From contig NZ_LODL01000002.1 of assembly GCF_001551835.1 (NCBI RefSeq), positions 111,588-175,587 on the forward strand: a stretch of DNA of 64,000 bases, in the 5' to 3' direction. The notes under the pieces were generated by a model. The model saw nothing but the letters and a program-made list of their open reading frames with translations. It searched no databases and was not told where the DNA came from. The position numbers and the translations under genes were made by a program. The DNA comes from Dechloromonas denitrificans. Lineage in GTDB: Bacteria > Pseudomonadota > Gammaproteobacteria > Burkholderiales > Rhodocyclaceae. Positions 26,909-35,706 of the stretch are shown here, piece by piece (position 1 is the first letter of the stretch; each line of letters begins with the position of its first letter).

Positions 26909-28579
26909 ATGACAGAAACACTCACCGGCGCCCAGATCACCGTGCGGCTACTCGAACGCCAGGGCATCCGCATCGTCACCGGCTATCCGGGCGGCGCCAT
27001 CCTGCCCATTTACGACGCCCTCGGACAGTCGACCGCCATCCGCCATGTGCTGGCCCGTCACGAACAAGGCGCCGGCTTCATCGCCCAGGGCATGGCCCGC
27101 GCCACCGGCCAGCCCGCCGTCTGCCTGGCCTCCTCCGGCCCCGGCGCGACCAACCTGCTGACCGCCATCGCCGACGCCAAGCTCGACTCGATCCCGCTGG
27201 TCGCCATCACCGGCCAGGTGCCGCGCGCCATGATCGGCACCGATGCCTTCCAGGAGGTGGACACCTACGGCCTGTCGATCCCGATCACCAAGCACAACTT
27301 CCTCGTCTCTTCGGTCGAGGAGTTGCTGACCGTTATTCCCCGCGCCTTCCAGATCGCCGCCTCCGGCCGGCCCGGCCCGGTGCTGATCGATATCCCGAAA
27401 GACGTCCAGGCGCAGGCCATCGAGGTTAGCGAGTGGCCGGCCCCCGGCCAGGCCACCCCGGCACCAACCGCCGCTAACGAGGCAATCGCGGCGACCGCAG
27501 CGATGATCAATGCCGCCCAGCGCCCGCTGCTCTACCTCGGCGGCGGCGTCGTTCATTCCGGGGCGGCCAGTCTAGCGGTCGACCTCGCCGAAAAAGCCAA
27601 TTTGCCAACCGTGATGACCTTGATGGCGCTCGGTGCGATGCCGGTCGATCATCCGTTGTCCTTGGGCATGCTCGGCATGCATGGAGCGCGCTATACCAAC
27701 CTGGCGCTCGACGAGTGCGACCTACTGATCGCCGTCGGCGCCCGCTTCGACGACCGGGCGACCGGGAAGGTGGCGCAGTTCTGCCGGCATGCGCAGATCA
27801 TCCACATCGACATCGACCCGGCCGAACTCGACAAGATCAAGACAGCGCATATCGGCATCACCGCCGATGTCAGCCAGGCCCTTGCCGCCCTGCTCCCAGT
27901 GGTAAATGAAAATGCCCGCCAAACCTGGGTTGACCGCATCCATGCCCTGCAGGCCGAGTTTCCTTTCCACATGCCGGATGCCGAGCAGCCGCTGTCGCAC
28001 TTCGGCCTGATCCGCACCGTTGCCGCCTGCCTCGACAACGAGGCAATCATCGCCACCGACGTCGGCCAGCACCAGATGTGGGTCGCCCAGGCCTACCCGC
28101 TGCGCCGGCCGCGCCAATGGCTGACTTCCGGCGGACTGGGCACGATGGGCTTCGGCGTCCCGGCGGCGATCGGCGCCGCCCTCGCCGAACCCGAGCGAAC
28201 GGTGGTCTGCTTCACCGGCGACGGTTCGATCCTGATGAATATCCAGGAACTGGTCACCGCCGCCGAGCAGAACGTCAATCTGAAAATCGTGCTGATGAAC
28301 AATGCAGTCCTCGGCCTGGTGCACCAGCAGCAAACGCTGTTCTATGGCGAGCGGCTGTTCGCCTCGCAGTTCCAGGCCATGCCGGATTTCATCATGGTCG
28401 CCAAAGGCTGCGGCATTGCTGCGGTCGACCTCGACCAGGCGGCAAATCCCTGCGCCGCACTGATGGAAGCCATCGCCCGCCCCGGCCCCTGCCTGATCCA
28501 CGCCAGCATCGACGCCGAGCAGAAGGTCTACCCGATGGTGCCGCCGGGCGCCGCCAACCACGAAATGATCGGACACTGA
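26909..28579 (+). CDS. ilvB: acetolactate synthase large subunit
   Basis: This 556-residue thiamine-diphosphate enzyme joins two pyruvates to acetolactate, or pyruvate and 2-oxobutyrate to acetohydroxybutyrate, at the start of valine, leucine and isoleucine synthesis. Marks are the catalytic Glu in RHEQGAGFIAQGMARATG, the FAD-binding middle domain and the ThDP motif GDGSILMNIQELVTAAEQNVNLKIVLMNN. The ATG at 26909 follows AAAGGAAACCTCC. Earlier in-frame codons lie inside the leader and attenuator. ilvN follows after one base. The attenuator suggests that valine supply sets expression. Confidence 0.97.
   Translation: MTETLTGAQITVRLLERQGIRIVTGYPGGAILPIYDALGQSTAIRHVLARHEQGAGFIAQGMARATGQPAVCLASSGPGATNLLTAIADAKLDSIPLVAITGQVPRAMIGTDAFQEVDTYGLSIPITKHNFLVSSVEELLTVIPRAFQIAASGRPGPVLIDIPKDVQAQAIEVSEWPAPGQATPAPTAANEAIAATAAMINAAQRPLLYLGGGVVHSGAASLAVDLAEKANLPTVMTLMALGAMPVDHPLSLGMLGMHGARYTNLALDECDLLIAVGARFDDRATGKVAQFCRHAQIIHIDIDPAELDKIKTAHIGITADVSQALAALLPVVNENARQTWVDRIHALQAEFPFHMPDAEQPLSHFGLIRTVAACLDNEAIIATDVGQHQMWVAQAYPLRRPRQWLTSGGLGTMGFGVPAAIGAALAEPERTVVCFTGDGSILMNIQELVTAAEQNVNLKIVLMNNAVLGLVHQQQTLFYGERLFASQFQAMPDFIMVAKGCGIAAVDLDQAANPCAALMEAIARPGPCLIHASIDAEQKVYPMVPPGAANHEMIGH
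27574..27583 (+). repeat. variant uptake-like element (AGCGGTCGAC)
   Basis: One core mismatch; followed by CCGAAAAAGCC and AATTTGCC. Inside ilvB. Confidence 0.4.
27929..27938 (-). repeat. uptake-sequence-like core TGCGGTCAAC
   Basis: On the minus strand it is followed by GGTTTGG and then GGCATTTTCATTTACC. Inside ilvB. Confidence 0.55.
28420..28429 (+). repeat. uptake-sequence-like core TGCGGTCGAC
   Basis: Preceded by GC; a single weak tract GGCAAATCC follows. Inside ilvB, encoding AAVDLDQ. Confidence 0.5.
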
Positions 28580-28580
28580 A

Positions 28581-28892
28581 ATGAACGCCATCCATCGCAA
28601 CGAACAGCAGGCGCTGGCCCGCGCCGTGCTCGAAATCAACGTTAACAACCACCCCGGCGTCATGTCGCACGTCGTCGGCCTCTTCTCGCGCCGTGCCTAC
28701 AACGTCGAGGGTATTCTCTGCCTGCCGCTCGGCAACGGCCAACATTCGCGCATCTGGCTGCTGGTCAATGAAGACGGGCGCCTGCCGCAAATGATCAAGC
28801 AACTGGAAAAGCTGGAAGACGTCATCGCAGTCCGGCGGCATGGTGCCGATCACGCCGTCTTCAGCCAGTTGGAAGCATTCTTCCAGGCCTGA
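28581..28892 (+). CDS. ilvN: acetolactate synthase small (regulatory) subunit
   Basis: This 103-residue ACT-domain protein binds valine and regulates the large subunit. The start of the domain reads LARAVLEINVNNHPGVMSHVVGLFSRRAYNVEGIL, and the rest fits a short IlvN/IlvM-type subunit rather than the 160-residue IlvH. The short form matches the E. coli ilvBN pair and goes with the same valine leader. It starts one base after the ilvB stop. Confidence 0.93.
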   Translation: MNAIHRNEQQALARAVLEINVNNHPGVMSHVVGLFSRRAYNVEGILCLPLGNGQHSRIWLLVNEDGRLPQMIKQLEKLEDVIAVRRHGADHAVFSQLEAFFQA

Positions 28893-28902
28893 CGCGGCTC
28901 AA

Positions 28903-28946
28903 GGTCGTTCTTGCGGCGCCGGCTCAAGGCGCCAGCAGGAACGACC
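28903..28946 (+). terminator. long imperfect hairpin after ilvN
   Basis: GGTCGTTC and GAACGACC pair outside an inner GGCGCC-7 nt-GGCGCC stem. It lies 10 bases past the ilvN stop and before the convergent PilZ gene. No T-run follows. Confidence 0.5.
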
Positions 28947-28972
28947 AGTCACACCCCAGTTAACGGACTACT

Positions 28973-29344
28973 TCAGGTTGACGAAACCGGGCCGGCGGCA
29001 CGTTTCGCACTTCGCGCCCGCAGCAGGCTTTCGTAAGCCTGGATAACCTGCAACTGCTCATCGCTGATCGACTCGAAGCGCAGGCCGACCAGATGCTGAT
29101 GCCCGACGCGGCGGATGCGCATCACGCTGACATAGGCCTCGACCGGGCAAGCCAGATCGGGCGATTCGATGGTGCAGATACCGACCGCCCCGCTCGGCTT
29201 GGCGCCAAGCACTGCCACATCGAGCATGACGCCGACCCCCGACACTGAAATATCGGCGGCCGGAAACTCGAAGCGCTGCCCCCCCAGTTCGAGCAGGACC
29301 TTGCCTTGCAGGTTGAAGCGGTGGTTACGGCGGCGTTCTCTCAC
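28973..29344 (-). CDS. PilZ domain protein (c-di-GMP receptor)
   Basis: This 123-residue protein is almost only a PilZ domain: the binding motif RERRRNHRF (RxxxR) is at the N-terminus and DISVSGVG (DxSxxG) follows about 30 residues later. It should bind cyclic di-GMP and pass the signal to an unknown partner. I chose a GTG at 29344, with GGGGA about 9 bases upstream, because it directly precedes the binding motif; a longer frame up to 29470 would add 42 residues without recognisable sequence. It is divergent from menB and convergent with ilvBN. Confidence 0.85.
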   Translation of the reverse strand: MRERRRNHRFNLQGKVLLELGGQRFEFPAADISVSGVGVMLDVAVLGAKPSGAVGICTIESPDLACPVEAYVSVMRIRRVGHQHLVGLRFESISDEQLQVIQAYESLLRARSAKRAAGPVSST

Positions 29345-29484
29345 AATGACATCCCCAATAGCGAAGCGGCATTTTCCCACGCTTCCTCCCCGGCCCGCAA
29401 AAGGAATAGGAAGCGCGACACAGCTCAAATCGCCGCCCCCCCGAGCACGGCTATACTCGCGGCATCGCAACCCGAAACCGCATC

Positions 29485-30312
29485 ATGACCACCCAGCCGA
29501 TCACCTGGCTCAGCAGCCAAACCTACTCCGATATCCTTTATGAAACAGCGGAAGGCATCGCCAAGATCACCATCAACCGCCCGGAACGCCGCAACGCCTT
29601 CCGCCCGGAAACCGTCAGCCAGCTAATCGACGCCTTCCACCGCGCCCATCACGACAATGCCATCGGCGCCATCATCCTGACCGGCGCCGGCGACGAGGCG
29701 TTCTGCGCCGGCGGCGACCAGAAAGTACGCGGCGACGAAGGCTATATCGATGAAGGTGGCACGCCGCATCTCAACGTCCTCGATCTGCAGATGCAGATTC
29801 GCCGCTGCCCGAAACCGGTGGTCGCCATGGTCGCCGGCTACGCCATCGGCGGCGGCCACGTCCTGCATCTCGTCTGCGACCTGACCATCGCCGGCGACAA
29901 CGCCCGCTTCGGCCAGACCGGCCCCCGCGTCGGCAGCTTCGACGCCGGCCTCGGCGCCGGCCTGATGGCCCGCACCATCGGCATGAAACGCGCCAAGGAA
30001 ATCTGGCTGCTCTGCCGCCAGTACGATGCCACCACCGCCCTCGACTGGGGCCTGATCAATGCCGTCGTCCCGGTCGACCAGCTGGAAGCGGAAACCGTCA
30101 CTTGGTGCCGGCAGATGCTGCAACTGTCGCCGATGGCGCTACGCATGATCAAGGCCGGCTTCAATGCCGACACCGACGGCCTGGCCGGCATCCAGGAACT
30201 GGCCGGCAACGCCACCGGCCTCTTCTACATGAGCGAAGAAGGCCAGGAAGGACGCAACGCCTGGCTGGAACGCCGGGCACCGGATTTCGGCAAATATCGC
30301 AAGCGTCCGTGA
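29485..30312 (+). CDS. menB: 1,4-dihydroxy-2-naphthoyl-CoA synthase
   Basis: This 275-residue crotonase-family enzyme closes the naphthoate ring in menaquinone synthesis. MenB-specific stretches are [69 protein letters not shown] and the C-terminal [22 protein letters not shown]. These separate it from ordinary enoyl-CoA hydratases. The length is normal. menC follows with a 4-base overlap. The other men genes are not in the window. Confidence 0.93.
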   Translation: MTTQPITWLSSQTYSDILYETAEGIAKITINRPERRNAFRPETVSQLIDAFHRAHHDNAIGAIILTGAGDEAFCAGGDQKVRGDEGYIDEGGTPHLNVLDLQMQIRRCPKPVVAMVAGYAIGGGHVLHLVCDLTIAGDNARFGQTGPRVGSFDAGLGAGLMARTIGMKRAKEIWLLCRQYDATTALDWGLINAVVPVDQLEAETVTWCRQMLQLSPMALRMIKAGFNADTDGLAGIQELAGNATGLFYMSEEGQEGRNAWLERRAPDFGKYRKRP

Positions 30313-31289
30313 TCATCATCGCCGCCGACTGGCTGCCCTACGTTTTGCCGCTGCAGCGCCCCTGGCAAACCAGCCAGGGACAAGTCCTTGAGCGCCGGGG
30401 CAAACTGCTCTGCCTGCGGAACGATCGCAGCCTGAGCGGCTGGGGCGACTGTGCGCCACTGCCGGAATTCGGCATCGACGAGCCTGCAGCCCGGGCCTTC
30501 GCCGAAGAAATGGCGCATCTTGACCTGGTCGCCCAGTCGGCCGGCCTGCCGCTGCACGCCTGGCTGAGCGGTGATCCGGCAGTCGCCAGCCTGGCGGTCA
30601 ACAGCAATTTGGGGGCAATTTCCGGCCTCAGCGAAGGGGCACTTCAGGCGAGCCTTGACGCCGGCTTTCAAGTGCTGAAAATCAAGGTGGGCCTGGCAGC
30701 GCCGGCAGAGGAAATTGCCCGTCTGCGCGAACTCGCCGCCGGCTTGCCGGCGACGATCAAACTGCGCCTCGACGCCAACGCCGCCTGGTCCTTGCCCGAG
30801 GCCCGGCAATTTCTCCAAGCCTGTACCACCTTGCCCATCGAAGGCATCGAGGAACCGCTGCGCCATCCCGTCCCGGACGAACTGGCTCAACTCCAGGCCG
30901 GCCTGCCTTTTCCGCTGGCCCTCGACGAGTCCTGCCACCTGCTGACGCCGGCCTTCTTCCGCCACCCGCCGCTACACCGACTGGTCCTCAAACCGGCCCG
31001 CCACGGTGGACTGCTGAAAAGCATGGAGATCGCATTACGTGCCCGTGCCGCCGGTCTCGAATGCATTGTTACCTCAAGCCTGGAAAGCAGTTGCGGCCTG
31101 CTCGCCTGCGCCCAACTGGCGGCGGCGATTGCCCCAAACTCGGTGCACGGTCTGGGCACGGCCGAATGGCTGGCCGCGGATACGGGCCAGGCGCCACGGA
31201 TCAGTGGCGCCCGGCTTTACCTGCCGGAGGGCAACGGTCTGGGTTTTGTGCTTGCTGAAAATTGGACCAAGGTGCAAGACCCCGGTTGA
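30309..31289 (+). CDS. menC: o-succinylbenzoate synthase
   Basis: This 326-residue enolase-superfamily enzyme dehydrates SHCHC to o-succinylbenzoate in menaquinone synthesis. Active-site positions are visible: Lys in VLKIKVGL, Asp in LRLDANAAW, Glu in GIEEPLR, Asp in LALDESCH and Lys in [10 protein letters not shown]. The start is a GTG at 30309 overlapping the menB stop (GTGA). Upstream in-frame codons lie within menB. Because some family members are dipeptide epimerases, the menB partner decides the assignment. Confidence 0.88.
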   Translation: MIIIAADWLPYVLPLQRPWQTSQGQVLERRGKLLCLRNDRSLSGWGDCAPLPEFGIDEPAARAFAEEMAHLDLVAQSAGLPLHAWLSGDPAVASLAVNSNLGAISGLSEGALQASLDAGFQVLKIKVGLAAPAEEIARLRELAAGLPATIKLRLDANAAWSLPEARQFLQACTTLPIEGIEEPLRHPVPDELAQLQAGLPFPLALDESCHLLTPAFFRHPPLHRLVLKPARHGGLLKSMEIALRARAAGLECIVTSSLESSCGLLACAQLAAAIAPNSVHGLGTAEWLAADTGQAPRISGARLYLPEGNGLGFVLAENWTKVQDPG

Positions 31290-31303
31290 ACCAATCAATT
31301 TGC

Positions 31304-31313
31304 TGCGGTAGAC
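31304..31313 (+). repeat. variant uptake-like element (TGCGGTAGAC, intergenic)
   Basis: One core mismatch, preceded by GC, then CCAAAAATGGCATTTTCG. It lies 14 bases past the menC stop. The layout matches the minus-strand arm of the inverted pair at 60.7 kb. Confidence 0.55.
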
Positions 31314-31396
31314 GCCCCAAAAATGGCATTTTCGCCAACGCACTATCGGCATCGGACAGGACGGATTCAGCAGCTGCCGAATCCGTCGGCGCATAG

Positions 31397-31951
31397 TTAC
31401 TTGTCGACCTTGTCGCCCGGATTCGCCTGGAAGCCGGTGAACATGGTCCGCGTCTGTGTTTGCAGTTGATCCTGCATCGACTGGAACATCTTCTTCGACT
31501 GGTCCATGTAGGCCGTCATCATGCTCTGCATGGCCGGCTGCTGGAAATTCAGGAACTGGTTCCAGAAATCCGCCTGCATATGGGTGTTGTCGCCAGCCCC
31601 GTACATGGTGCGCGACTGGTCCTGCAGCTTATTCTGGAAATCGACGAAGGTCTTCATATTGTTTTCCAGGTACTTGCCGAGCATGCCCTGCATGGCGCTA
31701 CCGTAGAAACGAATGAAGCCGGAGAGCAACTCGCTCGAGAACATCGGCATGCCGCCGGTTTCTTCTTCGAGAATGATCTGGAGCAGGATGCTGCGCGTCA
31801 GATCTTCGCCACTCTTGGCATCCAGTACCTTGAACACCTCAAACTTGAGGACCAGATCCTTGACGTCCCCCAGCGTGATGTAGGCGCTCGTCTTGGTATC
31901 GTAAAGACGACGGTTGGGGTATTTCTTGATCAGGCGTACCGGTTCCGACAT
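31397..31951 (-). CDS. phaR: polyhydroxyalkanoate synthesis repressor
   Basis: This 184-residue DNA-binding repressor controls phasin and PHB genes and also binds PHB. The N-terminal domain is typical: VRLIKKYPNRRLYDTKTSAYITLGDVKDLV. The middle holds the PHB-accumulation regulator domain (RSILLQIILEEETGG) and the C-terminal half is Met/Gln-rich and helical. The start is the ATG at 31951; the longer frame reads through the promoter. It is transcribed in the same direction as phaB1 but separated by a strong terminator, so it has its own promoter. Confidence 0.95.
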   Translation of the reverse strand: MSEPVRLIKKYPNRRLYDTKTSAYITLGDVKDLVLKFEVFKVLDAKSGEDLTRSILLQIILEEETGGMPMFSSELLSGFIRFYGSAMQGMLGKYLENNMKTFVDFQNKLQDQSRTMYGAGDNTHMQADFWNQFLNFQQPAMQSMMTAYMDQSKKMFQSMQDQLQTQTRTMFTGFQANPGDKVDK

Positions 31952-31997
31952 GCTGCCATCCTTGAACGATTTTGTGTGCAGTGCAACATTATAGCTG

Positions 31998-32023
31998 AAA
32001 AAACAGGCGCCCGAAGGCGCCTG
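31998..32023 (-). terminator. Rho-independent terminator of the phaCBB operon
   Basis: On the minus strand an 8-bp stem CAGGCGCC/GGCGCCTG with a TTCG loop is followed by a run of Ts, 61 bases past the phaB1 stop and before phaR. Confidence 0.92.
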
Positions 32024-32083
32024 CTTGTGCTGCAATGCAAAAAATCAGCAATATTTTAGGCCGATTTCTGCACGAAACAGCGA

Positions 32084-32827
32084 TTACTGGTAGTACAAGC
32101 CACCGTTGATGTTCATCGTTGCGCCGGTCATGAAGGCAGCAATGTCAGAAGCCAGATAAGCACAGGCGCCGCCGATTTCTTCCGGCTTGGCCAGACGCTT
32201 CATCGGGACGGAGTCAACGATGGTTTGCAGCACTTCCGGCTTGATTGCCATGACCATCTTGGTGGCGACATAGCCCGGGCAGATGGCATTGACGGTCACG
32301 CCCTTGGCGGCCAGTTCGGCAGCCAGCGCCTTGGTGAAGCCGATCACACCAGCCTTGGCAGCGGAGTAGTTGGTCTGGCCAGCCTGACCCTTGACGCCGT
32401 TGACGGAGGAGATGTTGATGATGCGACCCCAGCCACGCTCGGCCATCTTGGCAGAGACTTGCTTGGTCATGTTGAACAGCGAGGTCAGGTTGGTGGCGAT
32501 AACTGCATCCCAGCCGTCCTTTTCCATCTTGGCGAACATGCGGTCACGGGTGATACCGGCGTTGTTCACAAGAATATCGACCTGGCCAAGAGCGGCTTCG
32601 GCTTCGGCAACCATCTTCTGGCAATCTTCGAGAGAAGAAACATCACCAGGAACACAGACGAAATCATTGAAGCCGGCGGCAGACATTTCCTTCAGCCATT
32701 CTTCCTTGTTGTCGAACTGCGGGTGATAAGAGGCAACCACCTTGTGACCGGCCTTGGCCAGTTCCTGGCAAATTGCGGTACCCAGACCGCCCATAGCGCC
32801 GGTAACGAGAGCAACACGTTGCGTCAT
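32084..32827 (-). CDS. phaB: acetoacetyl-CoA reductase, copy 1
   Basis: This 247-residue short-chain dehydrogenase reduces acetoacetyl-CoA to (R)-3-hydroxybutyryl-CoA with NADPH for PHB. Visible are the cofactor motif VTGAMGGLG, NNAGITRD, the catalytic Ser in INISSVNG and YSAAK. It shares most of its sequence with the preceding gene, which lies 43 bases upstream on the same strand. The last gene of the operon. Confidence 0.93.
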   Translation of the reverse strand: MTQRVALVTGAMGGLGTAICQELAKAGHKVVASYHPQFDNKEEWLKEMSAAGFNDFVCVPGDVSSLEDCQKMVAEAEAALGQVDILVNNAGITRDRMFAKMEKDGWDAVIATNLTSLFNMTKQVSAKMAERGWGRIINISSVNGVKGQAGQTNYSAAKAGVIGFTKALAAELAAKGVTVNAICPGYVATKMVMAIKPEVLQTIVDSVPMKRLAKPEEIGGACAYLASDIAAFMTGATMNINGGLYYQ

Positions 32828-32870
32828 AGTCTTTCCTTCCTTGTTGTTGATACAGCTAAAAAAACACCGG

Positions 32871-33611
32871 TCAGTACATGTGCTGACCGCCGTTGATCGA
32901 AATATTGGCCCCGGTCACAAACGCTGCCTCATCGGAAGACAGGTAGGCAACGAGGCCGGCGATTTCTTCCGGCTTACCCAGTCGATTGACCGGGATCTGC
33001 GGCAGAATTTTTGAATCAAGAATTTCCTGCGGGATCGCCGTCACCATCTTGGTGCCGATATAGCCCGGCGAAATGGTGTTGACCGTCACCCCTTGCTTGG
33101 CCACTTCCAGGGCCAGCGCCTTGGTAAAACCGTGCATGCCGGCCTTGGCCGCCGAATAGTTGGTCTGCCCGAAAGCGCCCTTCTGGCCGTTGACCGACGA
33201 AACATTGATGACCCGGCCCCACTTGCGTTCCAGCATGCCATCCATGACCTGCTTGGTCATATTGAAGACCGAGTCGAGATTGGTGTGCATCACCGCATCC
33301 CAGTCCGCCTTGGTCATTTTCTTGAAGGTCATGTCGCGCGTGATACCGGCATTATTGACCAGCACATCGACCGGCCCGACCTCGGCCGTCACCGTCTCGA
33401 CACAAACGCGTGCCGATTCAAAATCGGTCACGTCGCAGGGGTAGGCCTTGAAGCCGTAGCCCATGTTGTTCATGGCCTTAAGCCAGTCCTGAACCTTGGC
33501 GTTACCCGGCGAATAGGTGGTCACCACCTTGTAGCCCAGCGCAGCCAGCTTGATGCAGACGGCCTCACCGAGACCGCCCATTCCTCCAGTAACCAGTGCA
33601 ACTCGCGACAT
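32871..33611 (-). CDS. phaB: acetoacetyl-CoA reductase, copy 2
   Basis: This 246-residue paralogue has VTGGMGGLG, NNAGITRDMTFKKM, INVSSVNGQKGAFGQTNYSAAK and ends ISINGGQHMY. It is as complete as its neighbour. Two tandem copies directly behind phaC and no ketothiolase gene suggest duplication followed by different kinetics or regulation. It begins 24 bases after phaC. Confidence 0.93.
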   Translation of the reverse strand: MSRVALVTGGMGGLGEAVCIKLAALGYKVVTTYSPGNAKVQDWLKAMNNMGYGFKAYPCDVTDFESARVCVETVTAEVGPVDVLVNNAGITRDMTFKKMTKADWDAVMHTNLDSVFNMTKQVMDGMLERKWGRVINVSSVNGQKGAFGQTNYSAAKAGMHGFTKALALEVAKQGVTVNTISPGYIGTKMVTAIPQEILDSKILPQIPVNRLGKPEEIAGLVAYLSSDEAAFVTGANISINGGQHMY

Positions 33612-33635
33612 TGTTATACCCTCGCTCAGAAGTTT

Positions 33636-35366
33636 TTATACCGCGCGTTCCTTTACATAACGGCCGGGCGCCGGTTCGATCGGCTTGTATTTTGCACTTC
33701 CCGGTTTACGCGGTGCTCGCTGCTCTCCTGACAACGGCTTCAACCAGACAGCCCAATCGTTCCACCAGCTGCCCTTCTTCTCTTCTGCTGCGGTCAACCA
33801 GCCTTCGGCATCGATTTTCACATCGTCATTGACCCAGTAACTACGCTTGTTCTTGCTTGCCGGATTGATGACGCCGGCGATATGCCCGGAAGCACCGAGC
33901 ACGAAGCGGACATTGCCGCCCAGGATGCGGGTGCTCTGGTAGGCCGACTGCCAGGGCACGATATGGTCTTCGCGCGTCGCCAGCAGGTAGACCGGCATCT
34001 GCAGGCTACCCAGATCGACCTTGGTGCCGCACATCTCGAGCTTGCCCGGCACGCGCAGACTGTTGTCGTGATACAGATTGCGCATGTACCAGCAAGCAAA
34101 CGGCCCCGGCAGGTTGGTCGAATCGGAATTCCAGTACAGCAGATCGAAGGCCTGGGGCTTCTGGCCCTTCAGGTAATTGCCGGTCACGTAATTCCAGACC
34201 AGATCATTGGCGCGCAGGAACGAGAAGGTCGTCGCCAGGTCGCGGGCCGGCAGCAGGCCGCCCTTGCCGATGCTCGACTCGCGCGCCATCAGGCCGTTGT
34301 CGTCGATGAACAGGCCGATTTCGCCGGTATCGGAAAAATCGAGCAGCGTCGTCAGCAGCGTCAGCGAAGCAACGCTATCCTCGCCGCGCGCCTTCAGCAC
34401 CGCCAGGGCCGAGGTCAGGATGGTGCCGCCGACACAGAAGCCAAGGGCATTGACCTGCTTGACCTTGGTGATTTCCTTGATGACTTTCAAGGAGGCAATC
34501 GGGCCGTTTTCCAGGTAATCGTCCCAGGTCAGATGGCCCAGTGCTTCCTGCGGATTACGCCAGGAAATGAGGAAGACGGTGTTGCCCTGCTCGACCATGA
34601 AGCGGATCAGCGAATTGTCCGGCTGCAAGTCCATGATGTAGAACTTGTTGATGCAGGGCGGCACGACCAGCAGCGGCCGGGTGCAGACCTTGGGAGTCAG
34701 CGGCGCGTACTGAATTAGCTGCATCACGTCGTTTTCGAAGACGACGGCGCCTTCGCTCGTCGCGATGTTCTTGCCAACCTCGAAGACCGATTCGTCGGTC
34801 ATCGAAATGCGACCCTTCTCGAAATCCTTGATCAGGTTGTTGATGCCGTCGGTAATGCTCTGGCCCTTGGTTTCCAGGGCGCGCTGGATGAATTCCGGAT
34901 TGGTTGCGGCAAAATTGGACGGCGCCATCGCGTCGGTCATCTGGCGCGCCAGGAAACGCATGCGATGGCGCGCCTTGTCGTCGGTCGCCGGGATGATTTC
35001 GACCATTTCCTTGAGGAACTTGGTGTTCAGCAGATAGGCCTGATGCAGATAGTCATAGATCGGGCTATCGCGCCATTCCGGCGCCGAGAAACGACGGTCG
35101 CCTGCTTCCGGAGCCACCTTGAAATTTTCCGGCTGTCCCTGCTGCTTGGCCAGCACCGACTGCCACAACGACATCTGCTGATCCGTGAAGCGCTTCTGCA
35201 GTTCGGTCATGGCTTGCGGATCGGCCACCGGCGGCTGGGTCATGGTTGGATTTCCGGCCTTGCCGAAAAACTCCATGAACTGCTGCGCCACGTTCTGTCC
35301 GGCCTGCATGAACTGCATGGCAGAACCAAGAAATGCGTCGTTGTTGTTCGATCCCTGCTGCGCCAT
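33636..35366 (-). CDS. phaC: class I poly-3-hydroxyalkanoate synthase
   Basis: This 576-residue enzyme polymerises (R)-3-hydroxybutyryl-CoA on the granule surface. The lipase-like box GFCVGGT holds catalytic Cys311; the Asp and His lie in LLATREDHIVPW and LGASGHIAGVINP. The N-terminal domain and length fit a class I synthase that works alone. The ATG at 35366 begins MAQQGSNNNDAFLG. It leads the phaC-phaB-phaB operon. Confidence 0.96.
   Translation of the reverse strand: MAQQGSNNNDAFLGSAMQFMQAGQNVAQQFMEFFGKAGNPTMTQPPVADPQAMTELQKRFTDQQMSLWQSVLAKQQGQPENFKVAPEAGDRRFSAPEWRDSPIYDYLHQAYLLNTKFLKEMVEIIPATDDKARHRMRFLARQMTDAMAPSNFAATNPEFIQRALETKGQSITDGINNLIKDFEKGRISMTDESVFEVGKNIATSEGAVVFENDVMQLIQYAPLTPKVCTRPLLVVPPCINKFYIMDLQPDNSLIRFMVEQGNTVFLISWRNPQEALGHLTWDDYLENGPIASLKVIKEITKVKQVNALGFCVGGTILTSALAVLKARGEDSVASLTLLTTLLDFSDTGEIGLFIDDNGLMARESSIGKGGLLPARDLATTFSFLRANDLVWNYVTGNYLKGQKPQAFDLLYWNSDSTNLPGPFACWYMRNLYHDNSLRVPGKLEMCGTKVDLGSLQMPVYLLATREDHIVPWQSAYQSTRILGGNVRFVLGASGHIAGVINPASKNKRSYWVNDDVKIDAEGWLTAAEEKKGSWWNDWAVWLKPLSGEQRAPRKPGSAKYKPIEPAPGRYVKERAV
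33789..33798 (+). repeat. uptake-sequence-like core TGCGGTCAAC
   Basis: Preceded by GC; followed by CTTCGG and then CATCGATTTTCAC. Inside phaC, on the opposite strand. Confidence 0.55.
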
Positions 35367-35475
35367 GGGCTTCTCTTTGATATGTCGGGGGCTTGAGCTT
35401 CTGGATTCTGCATACCCGTCCCAGCCCTGTCAATGCATTTGCATGCATAATTAAGGCCCCTGCGAGGCACCCCCT

Positions 35476-35706
35476 ATGTACATTGTTGCAATCGGCTGGC
35501 TTTATGTAACATTGCTGGTTGCCGCCAACGAACCAAGCGTCGTTGCCGGCATAATTTCATTCTTTTTTTACGGGCTGCTGCCCTGCGGACTGCTGCTCTG
35601 GATCAGTGGCAGCAAGGTGCGCCGGCAGCGCCGGCGCTACCGCGAATTACTCGCCAACCAGCGTCCGGACGAGGGCGATCGAACCGATACCCAGCCCGAT
35701 CAATAG
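35476..35706 (+). CDS. small two-helix membrane protein
   Basis: This 76-residue protein has two hydrophobic segments (YIVAIGWLYVTLLVAA and VVAGIISFFFYGLLPCGLLLWI) and a basic/acidic tail (KVRRQRRRYRELLANQRPDEGD). Similar small proteins are common in betaproteobacteria but none is characterised. Its last 60 bases overlap the 3' end of the ZIP transporter gene on the opposite strand, which is unusual but consistent with the otherwise good frame. Confidence 0.6.
   Translation: MYIVAIGWLYVTLLVAANEPSVVAGIISFFFYGLLPCGLLLWISGSKVRRQRRRYRELLANQRPDEGDRTDTQPDQ

Noticed and set aside
28840..29046. Short frame with TDYFRLTKPG, resembling the start of a UbiA-type prenyltransferase (tempting next to men genes)
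   Set aside because: It ends after a few codons without any membrane helix and is antisense to the PilZ gene; the similarity is accidental.
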